Assembly: GCA_036986275.1 (NCBI GenBank)
Contig: BTRG01000069.1
Coordinates: forward strand, 1 to 11,118
Length of the DNA stretch: 11,118 nucleotides
DNA from: BTRG01 sp036986275
GTDB taxonomy: Bacteria; Pseudomonadota; Gammaproteobacteria; Acidiferrobacterales; SZUA-150
Direction of reading: 5' to 3'
Made by a program: the position numbers and the translations under genes. The notes under the pieces were generated by a model that worked only from the letters and a program-made list of their open reading frames with translations, was not told where the DNA came from and made no database searches. Below, one piece after another: positions 5,485-11,118 of this stretch; the stretch's first letter is position 1, and each line of letters opens with the position of its first letter.

Positions 5485-6343
5485 TATCGACCTGAACCCA
5501 TGTCCTTGATTGCGCGAAAATATAGGAGATGCCGGCCCCCACCAGCAGGGCATGACGCTGCTCCACCAGCGGACTGTCTTCGAAGACGGCGCCTGTCAAA
5601 TAGTCATAGCGTGCAAAACCGCCCACCCATATCTTGTCAAAGCGCTTGCGCAAGGACAGCGTGAACCGGGCGCCGCCATAACCGCCCTTGGCGTCATAGA
5701 CCGGCCGGCCGGCACGGGCATATTGACCATCGACCTCGTAATAATAATCGGCATTGCGCTCCGTCACCAGCATGGGTCCGGCCGAGACCCCGAATTTCCA
5801 GTCACCCCACAATAGCTTGTTATTAAAATTCAGATGCGGATTAAACACCCAGCCCACGGTATCGGTCTCGCTTAAGTCCGTCGCAATCACGGCGCGCAAG
5901 GGCAGGCGCAAGGACCATTCTCTCTGTTTGATCCTGTCTTCACTTAATGTGAATTCCAACGATGGCCCCAATTCTATGGTGGCCAATAAATCCGGCATGC
6001 CTTCACGTGCCGCATTCTTATCACTCTTGACCGGTACACCGGCATTAAGGCTGATATCCAGCATCATGTTTTCAGTCTCAATAATGCCGGTATGGGCGCC
6101 GCGCCGGTCTATCGTCAGCTTGTCACCGTTGTACGTTATATAAGGTAAAGGAAAAAAATAAACCCGTTGCTCACTCGAGCCAATGTAATCAGGTATGATG
6201 AGAAAACCCATACCGGCGCCCAGTTCCCACAAGGGCTTTTCCTCGGCAGCAGCGGAGTTCGATACTATCATTGCCCCGATGGCCATTACACGCGCGCACT
6301 TTACGATATAATCGCACCACGTACCCGAATCCTGATTCGTCAT
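5474..6343 (-). CDS. MipA/OmpV-family outer-membrane protein
   Basis: A 289-residue exported beta-barrel protein. An N-terminal signal with K15/R18 before a short hydrophobic core (VMAIGAMIV) and the A-A-A site near residue 33 directs Sec export. The mature part carries the family hallmarks: PDYIGSSEQ (51-59), the FFPLPYITYNGDKLTIDRRG strand pair (63-82), and the conserved NAGVPVKSDKNAAREGMPDL with ELGPSLEF. Alternating aromatic/polar strands follow, down to a C-terminal Phe. Family members include MipA, reported as an MltA-interacting scaffold of peptidoglycan enzymes, and OmpV porin-like proteins; which role applies here is unknown. The ATG at 6343 has AAAGGA four nucleotides upstream; a TTG at 6361 is in frame but less likely. 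It heads the run to aroC. Its start lies 10 nt from that of the divergent GumN-like gene, so its promoter must lie inside that gene (a TAGAAT -10-like box is at 6381-6376). Confidence 0.88.
   Translation of the reverse strand: MTNQDSGTWCDYIVKCARVMAIGAMIVSNSAAAEEKPLWELGAGMGFLIIPDYIGSSEQRVYFFPLPYITYNGDKLTIDRRGAHTGIIETENMMLDISLNAGVPVKSDKNAAREGMPDLLATIELGPSLEFTLSEDRIKQREWSLRLPLRAVIATDLSETDTVGWVFNPHLNFNNKLLWGDWKFGVSAGPMLVTERNADYYYEVDGQYARAGRPVYDAKGGYGGARFTLSLRKRFDKIWVGGFARYDYLTGAVFEDSPLVEQRHALLVGAGISYIFAQSRTWVQVDNGF
6285..6312 (+). promoter_or_regulatory. Candidate promoter of the TraB/GumN gene, inside the mipA-like signal-peptide region
   Basis: A perfect -10 TATAAT (6307-6312) is preceded after 16 nt by ATTACA (6285-6290), a 4-of-6 match to the -35 consensus. 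Transcription would start near 6319, giving a leader of about 35 nt before the ATG at 6354. The boxes overlap the opposite-strand codons for the signal peptide of the mipA-like gene, as expected when two divergent genes have almost no space between them. Confidence 0.45.
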
Positions 6344-6353
6344 ACCGTCCTTT

Positions 6354-7313
6354 ATGTCCAAACCAATATCCCTTTATTCTACTCTATTACGCCTGGCCAT
6401 CGTGCTACTGGTCTGCTTTCCGGTATTGTCAGTCCATGCAGTCGAGCAAGGGGCAAACACTGCAACGTTACAGGGCGAAGCGCCCGCCCCCGCCAGCAGC
6501 CATCATAGCGATGCTCCGTACAGCAAAGGTTTGCTGTGGAAAATCTCCCGCGATCACGGTAAGCCCAGTTATATTTTTGGCACCATGCATTCAGACGATG
6601 TCCGAGTCACCGAGTTACCGCCTCAGGTGCATGCGGTATTTACTCGCAGCAGCAGTTTTACCATGGAAGTCATTGCCGATGCCCAAGGCATAGAGACCCT
6701 GTCCCGGGCCATGTTCCTGCCGCCGGGGGAAAGGCTTGTCGATGTATTGGGACAGGAGTTGTATACGCTCACCAAAAAAACCATCCTGGCGCACGGCCTG
6801 AGCACCGAGAAACTGGAACAGATCAAACCCTGGGTCATCATCATGATGCTGAGCATGCCCAAACCCGATAGCGGTATCTTTCTGGACATGAAGCTCTATC
6901 TTGATGCCCTGGCGCAACGCAAGCAGAGTTTTGGCCTGGAAACCATGGAAGAACAAATTGCTGTTTTCGATAAACTGCCGTTGCCAGACCAGATTACGCT
7001 GCTACGAGAAACCCTGGCCGAGAGCAGCAACATCACGCAGTTGTTTGAACAAATGGTACAGGCCTATCTCGACCGTGATCTGGCGGCCATACAAAGCTTG
7101 AGCTATCAACACATGACGAAAGATGACCGGCTACAGGACACCCTGACCGAACTGCTGTTGATCCAGCGAAACTGGCGCATGCTGGAACGTATGCAACCCC
7201 AGATCAGGGAAGGCAATGCCTTTATTGCCGTCGGCGCCCTGCACCTGCCCGGTGAGCAGGGCCTGCTGGCCTTGCTGGTGCGCAGCGGTTATCACGTTAC
7301 GCCCATTTACTAG
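6354..7313 (+). CDS. Exported TraB/GumN (TIKI-like) family protein
   Basis: A 319-residue protein with a clear Sec signal peptide (SKPISLYSTLLRLAIVLLVC, likely cleaved after VHA at residue 29). C21 lacks a proper lipobox, so it is probably a soluble periplasmic protein. After a short Ala/Pro-rich linker the TraB/GumN domain runs from about 58 to the end. It holds the paired motifs of the clan: YIFGTMH (73-79), E105 in FTMEV, GLETMEEQ (194-201), and VGALHLPG (293-300), the second GxxH. Animal TIKI proteins of this clan are metalloproteases; bacterial GumN-type members are uncharacterised, so peptidase activity is an inference. An in-frame stop at 6333-6335 and the lack of other early Met codons fix the start, although no good Shine-Dalgarno is visible. 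metH follows 98 nt later on the same strand and may or may not share its transcript. Confidence 0.87.
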   Translation: MSKPISLYSTLLRLAIVLLVCFPVLSVHAVEQGANTATLQGEAPAPASSHHSDAPYSKGLLWKISRDHGKPSYIFGTMHSDDVRVTELPPQVHAVFTRSSSFTMEVIADAQGIETLSRAMFLPPGERLVDVLGQELYTLTKKTILAHGLSTEKLEQIKPWVIIMMLSMPKPDSGIFLDMKLYLDALAQRKQSFGLETMEEQIAVFDKLPLPDQITLLRETLAESSNITQLFEQMVQAYLDRDLAAIQSLSYQHMTKDDRLQDTLTELLLIQRNWRMLERMQPQIREGNAFIAVGALHLPGEQGLLALLVRSGYHVTPIY

Positions 7314-7321
7314 GCATTAGT

Positions 7322-7340
7322 CCGGGCATAGTGCTCCCGG
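7322..7340. repeat. Small hairpin between the GumN-like gene and metH
   Basis: CCGGG (7322-7326) pairs with CCCGG (7336-7340) over a 9-nt loop, starting 9 nt after the GumN-like stop codon. No T-run follows directly; the nearest is TTTT at 7361-7364. It may attenuate read-through into metH, but it is not a convincing terminator. The rest of this 98-bp gap contains no recognisable riboswitch and only a weak TACACT -10-like box at 7368-7373. Confidence 0.25.
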
Positions 7341-7411
7341 CCTAGGGCAATCCTCCGGCGTTTTCTGTACACTGCGTTCCCCTGAAACGATCACCAACCA
7401 GAAATAAAATC

Positions 7412-10400
7412 ATGTCTGATGTGATAGACCGCAGCGAGGAACTCAATACCCTCTTAAAGCAGCGCATCCTGTTGTTGGATGGCGCCATGGGCACCATGAT
7501 CCAGTCCTATAAACTGGAAGAAGATGATTACCGTGGCGAGCGCTTCAAGGACTGGAACTCTGATGTCAAAGGCAATAATGATCTGTTGTGTCTCACCCGA
7601 CCTGACATCATCAAGGAAATCCATACACAATACCTTGAGGCCGGCGCCGATATCCTTGAGACCAATACCTTTAATGCCAACCATTATGGTCTGGCCGATT
7701 ACGGCATGGAAGCACTGGCCTATGAGATCAATGTAGCGGCGGCCAAGATAGCGCGTGAGGCCTGTGCCGCCATTACCTCTGATGACAAGCCGCGTTATGT
7801 TGCCGGTGTGCTCGGCCCCATGCCGGTGACCGCGTCCATGTCCAAGGATGTCAATGATCCCGGGGCGCGCGATGTCATGTTTGATGATTTACGCGAGGCC
7901 TATGGCATAGCGCTCAAAGGCCTGATTGAGGGTGGCATCAATATTATTCTTGTTGAAACAATATTTGATACCTTGAATGCCAAGGCCGCATTGTTTGTGG
8001 TCGAGGAATACTTTCAACAAAGCGGCAAGCGGCTGCCGGTCATGATCTCCGGCACCATCACCGATGCCTCGGGCCGCATCCTGACCGGCCAGACACCTGA
8101 GGCCTTCTTTAACTCTCTGCGTCATATCAAGCCTATCAGCTTTGGTTTTAACTGTGCGCTGGGTGCCGAAGAACTGCGCCCGCATGTGGAAGAACTTGCC
8201 GGTCTGTCGGACTGCTACCTCAACGTGCATCCCAATGCCGGTTTGCCCAATGCCTTTGGTGGCTTTGATGAAACTCCCGAGATGCTGGCGGCGGAGATAG
8301 GTGACTGGGCCAAACATGGACTGGTAAACATCGTCGGGGGATGTTGCGGCACCGGACCGGATCACATCCGGGCCATTGCTGAAGCAGTAAAACAATATCC
8401 ACCCCGCGCACCCAGGGCCTCCACGCACACCACACGACTGAGTGGACTGGAGCCGTGCAACATCACACCGGACTCCTTATTCGTTAACGTGGGAGAGCGC
8501 ACCAACGTCACGGGCTCGGCCAGGTTCAAACGCCTGATACTCGAAGACAATTACGACGAGGCCCTGAGTGTCGCCCGCGAGCAAGTGGAAAACGGCGCCC
8601 AGATCATCGATGTCAACATGGACGAAGGCATGCTCGACGGCAAGGCCGCCATGACGCGTTTCCTCAATCTCGCCGCCAGTGAACCGGACATCGCCAAGGT
8701 GCCGGTGATGGTGGACTCCAGTAAGTGGGAGATCCTCGAGGCGGGCCTGAAATGTATACAAGGCAAGGGCATTGTCAACTCCATCTCCATGAAAGAGGGC
8801 GAGGAAAAATTCATCGAGCACGCCAGACTGTGCCATCGCTATGGTGCGGCGGTCATCGTCATGGCCTTTGATGAAGTGGGCCAGGCCGACACCCGCGAGC
8901 GCAAGGTGGAGATCTGCAGGCGTGCCTACAAGATCCTCACCGAGCAAGTGGGCTTTCCACCGGAGGATATTATTTTTGATCCCAATATCTTTGCCATTGC
9001 CACCGGCATTGATGAACACAACAACTATGGCCTCGACTTTATCGAGGCCACGCGCAAGATCAAAAACACCCTGCCTCATGCACTGATCAGCGGCGGTGTC
9101 AGCAATGTGTCCTTCTCCTTCCGGGGTAACAATGCCGTGCGCGAGGCCATCCACTCGGTGTTCCTCTATCACGCCATCAAGGCGGGTATGGACATGGGTA
9201 TCGTTAATGCCGGTCAGTTGGCCGTGTATGACGATCTGTCCGATGAACTGCGTGATGCCGTTGAAGACGTGGTGCTAAACAAACGCAGTGACGCCACCGA
9301 GCGCCTGCTGGACATTGCCGAAAAATACCGGGGCGAGGCCCACGCCGAGAAAAAAGAAGACCTCGAATGGCGTAGCTGGGATGTGGCCAGGCGCCTCGAA
9401 CACGCGCTGGTCAAAGGCATAGATGCCTTTGTTATCGAAGACACCGAAGCGGCGAGACAGCAATTCGATCGGCCCATAGAGGTCATTGAAGGTCCACTCA
9501 TGGATGGCATGAACACCGTCGGCGATCTGTTTGGCGACGGCAAAATGTTCCTGCCGCAGGTGGTCAAGTCCGCCCGCGTCATGAAAAAGGCCGTGGCCTA
9601 TTTGCTGCCCTTTATAAATGAAGAAAAAGGGACCGATACCAGCAGTAACGGCAAGATCCTGATGGCGACGGTCAAGGGTGACGTGCACGACATCGGCAAA
9701 AATATTGTCGGCGTGGTACTGCAATGCAATAACTTTGAAGTCATCGACATGGGCGTCATGGTGCCGGCCAACCAGATACTGGAAAGGGCCAAAGAGGAAG
9801 GCGTTGACATCATAGGCCTCAGCGGTTTGATCACGCCGTCGCTGGATGAAATGGTGCACATGGCCAAGGAAATGGAACGCCTGGATTTCAACATGCCTCT
9901 ATTGATAGGGGGCGCCACCACATCCCGCGCCCACACGGCAGTCAAGATAGAGCCCAACTACAAATACCCTACTATTTGGGTGAAGGACGCCTCGCGCGCG
10001 GTCGGTGTGGTCCAAAACCTGATCAGCGAAGAACAACGTGAAGAGTTTGTGGCTTCGATAAGCGCGGACTATGTCAAGGTGCGCGATGCCCATGCCCATC
10101 GGCAGCCGCAATCCCGGGCCTTGTCGCTGGATCAGGCACGCGCCAATAAAGCGGTGCTGGACTGGAAGGCCTACAACGCCACCGTGCCGCCCATGCTGGG
10201 CCTGAGGGTATGGGAAGACTATGACCTAGCCGAGATTCGCAAGTACATCGACTGGACACCCTTCTTCCATGCCTGGGAGATGAAGAAGCGTTATCCGAAT
10301 ATCCTCGATGATGCCGACAAAGGTGATGAGGCGCGCAAGTTGTTTCATGACGCCAACACCATGCTGGACCGGATAACCAATGAACAGCGCTTCACGGCCA

Positions 10401-11098
10401 GGGCGGTGATAGGATTCTTTCCGGCCAATAGCACAGGGGATGATATAGAACTCTATACCGATGAGTCCCACCAGCACGTCCTCGCGACCCTGCACTTTCT
10501 GCGTCAGCAAAATGAAAAGCCTGGAGGCAAGCCCAATTATTGCCTGGCTGATTTTGTCGCCCCCAAAGACAGTGGCAAGGCAGACTACCTGGGCGGCTTT
10601 GCCGTCACGACAGGCCTGAATGCCGATGTGTTTGCCAGGACGTTTGCGGACCAGCATGACGACTACAATTCAATCATGGTGAAAGTCCTGGCCGACAGGC
10701 TGGCCGAGGCCTTTGCCGAACTCATGCACCAGCGTGTGCGTAAGGAATTCTGGGGTACCGTAGTGGATGAATCATTAGGGAATGATGACCTGATCAAGGA
10801 AAACTATAGTGGCATACGCCCCGCGCCCGGCTATCCGGCCTGCCCGGAACATACCGAGAAAGGCACCCTGTTTGATCTGCTCAATGCCGAGGCCAATTCC
10901 AGTATCACACTCACCGAGCACTATGCCATGTCACCGCCGGCCTCAGTCAGCGGCTTTTACTTCGGCCATCCTGAGTCACGCTACTTTGCCGTGGGCAAGA
11001 TACAAAAAGATCAGATCGAGGACTATGCCAGACGCAAGGGGATGGATGTTAAAGAAGCCGAGAAGTGGTTAGGTCCGAACCTGGGATACGAGAGCTAA
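7412..11098 (+). CDS. metH: Cobalamin-dependent methionine synthase
   Basis: Cytoplasmic enzyme that transfers the methyl group of 5-methyltetrahydrofolate to homocysteine through methylcobalamin, making methionine and regenerating tetrahydrofolate. At 1228 residues it is full length and has all modules. The homocysteine domain (about 1-325) starts with LLDGAMGTMIQ and has zinc ligands C248, C311 and C312 (VGGCCGTGPDH). The folate/pterin-binding domain (about 355-620) has FVNVGERTNVTGSARF. The cap (about 650-740) is followed by the B12 domain (about 745-880) with DVHDIGKNIVG, where H759 is the lower axial cobalt ligand with D757 and S810 as relay partners, and GLITPS. The C-terminal AdoMet reactivation domain (about 905-1228) has RPAPGYPACPEHTEK (1136-1150). 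These positions match E. coli MetH numbering closely. No good Shine-Dalgarno precedes the ATG, but the N-terminus aligns with the family. Confidence 0.98.
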   Translation: MSDVIDRSEELNTLLKQRILLLDGAMGTMIQSYKLEEDDYRGERFKDWNSDVKGNNDLLCLTRPDIIKEIHTQYLEAGADILETNTFNANHYGLADYGMEALAYEINVAAAKIAREACAAITSDDKPRYVAGVLGPMPVTASMSKDVNDPGARDVMFDDLREAYGIALKGLIEGGINIILVETIFDTLNAKAALFVVEEYFQQSGKRLPVMISGTITDASGRILTGQTPEAFFNSLRHIKPISFGFNCALGAEELRPHVEELAGLSDCYLNVHPNAGLPNAFGGFDETPEMLAAEIGDWAKHGLVNIVGGCCGTGPDHIRAIAEAVKQYPPRAPRASTHTTRLSGLEPCNITPDSLFVNVGERTNVTGSARFKRLILEDNYDEALSVAREQVENGAQIIDVNMDEGMLDGKAAMTRFLNLAASEPDIAKVPVMVDSSKWEILEAGLKCIQGKGIVNSISMKEGEEKFIEHARLCHRYGAAVIVMAFDEVGQADTRERKVEICRRAYKILTEQVGFPPEDIIFDPNIFAIATGIDEHNNYGLDFIEATRKIKNTLPHALISGGVSNVSFSFRGNNAVREAIHSVFLYHAIKAGMDMGIVNAGQLAVYDDLSDELRDAVEDVVLNKRSDATERLLDIAEKYRGEAHAEKKEDLEWRSWDVARRLEHALVKGIDAFVIEDTEAARQQFDRPIEVIEGPLMDGMNTVGDLFGDGKMFLPQVVKSARVMKKAVAYLLPFINEEKGTDTSSNGKILMATVKGDVHDIGKNIVGVVLQCNNFEVIDMGVMVPANQILERAKEEGVDIIGLSGLITPSLDEMVHMAKEMERLDFNMPLLIGGATTSRAHTAVKIEPNYKYPTIWVKDASRAVGVVQNLISEEQREEFVASISADYVKVRDAHAHRQPQSRALSLDQARANKAVLDWKAYNATVPPMLGLRVWEDYDLAEIRKYIDWTPFFHAWEMKKRYPNILDDADKGDEARKLFHDANTMLDRITNEQRFTARAVIGFFPANSTGDDIELYTDESHQHVLATLHFLRQQNEKPGGKPNYCLADFVAPKDSGKADYLGGFAVTTGLNADVFARTFADQHDDYNSIMVKVLADRLAEAFAELMHQRVRKEFWGTVVDESLGNDDLIKENYSGIRPAPGYPACPEHTEKGTLFDLLNAEANSSITLTEHYAMSPPASVSGFYFGHPESRYFAVGKIQKDQIEDYARRKGMDVKEAEKWLGPNLGYES

Positions 11099-11118
11099 AC
11101 CTTTGCAGATATCCCCGT

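Noticed and set aside
5026..5664. 212-codon open frame on the plus strand
   Set aside because: Runs antisense through the 5' end of aroC, the small unknown gene and the end of the mipA-like gene. Its protein has no recognisable domain.
8477..9172. 231-codon open frame on the minus strand
   Set aside because: Lies entirely antisense within metH, whose protein is conserved along this whole stretch. Long antisense frames are expected from the codon bias of such a gene.

Overview
The window looks like a piece of the chromosome of a gammaproteobacterium with moderate GC content. Two long housekeeping genes anchor this reading: chorismate synthase (aroC) and cobalamin-dependent methionine synthase (metH, 1228 codons, with residue numbering that lines up with the E. 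coli enzyme). A MipA/OmpV outer-membrane barrel and an exported TraB/GumN-type protein indicate a Gram-negative cell envelope. The species cannot be fixed from the sequence alone.

Layout. Everything from position 1 to 6343 is encoded on the minus strand. Reading from the left: the first 14 codons of a gene running off the edge (resembling plasmid pRiA4b ORF-3 proteins); a Tat-exported HIRAN-domain protein; a WYL-domain transcriptional regulator upstream of it; a 370-bp gene-free, AT-rich stretch; a small VOC-fold (glyoxalase-like) protein; an HcaT-like MFS transporter; and then a compact three-gene run, mipA-like -> unknown 124-aa protein -> aroC, with an 11-nt overlap and a 16-nt gap that imply one transcript. 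At 6344-6353 the strand switches. A GumN/TraB-family gene and then metH run to the right edge on the plus strand. The two divergent start codons are only 10 nt apart.

How the genes relate. aroC (chorismate, entry to aromatic amino acids, folate and quinones) and metH (methionine and folate recycling) are metabolic core genes with no obvious functional link. The WYL regulator and the HIRAN protein are probably co-transcribed and form the most accessory-looking part. No phage, plasmid, CRISPR or complete defence system is visible.

The non-coding DNA holds the more unusual signals. A perfect 26-bp inverted repeat with a 3-nt loop is flanked by TGTA direct repeats immediately behind aroC, and looks like a tiny palindromic inserted element. 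Short perfect palindromes sit in the likely promoters of the WYL and MFS genes. A probable intrinsic terminator lies behind the VOC gene. No clear, undescribed multi-gene system was found.
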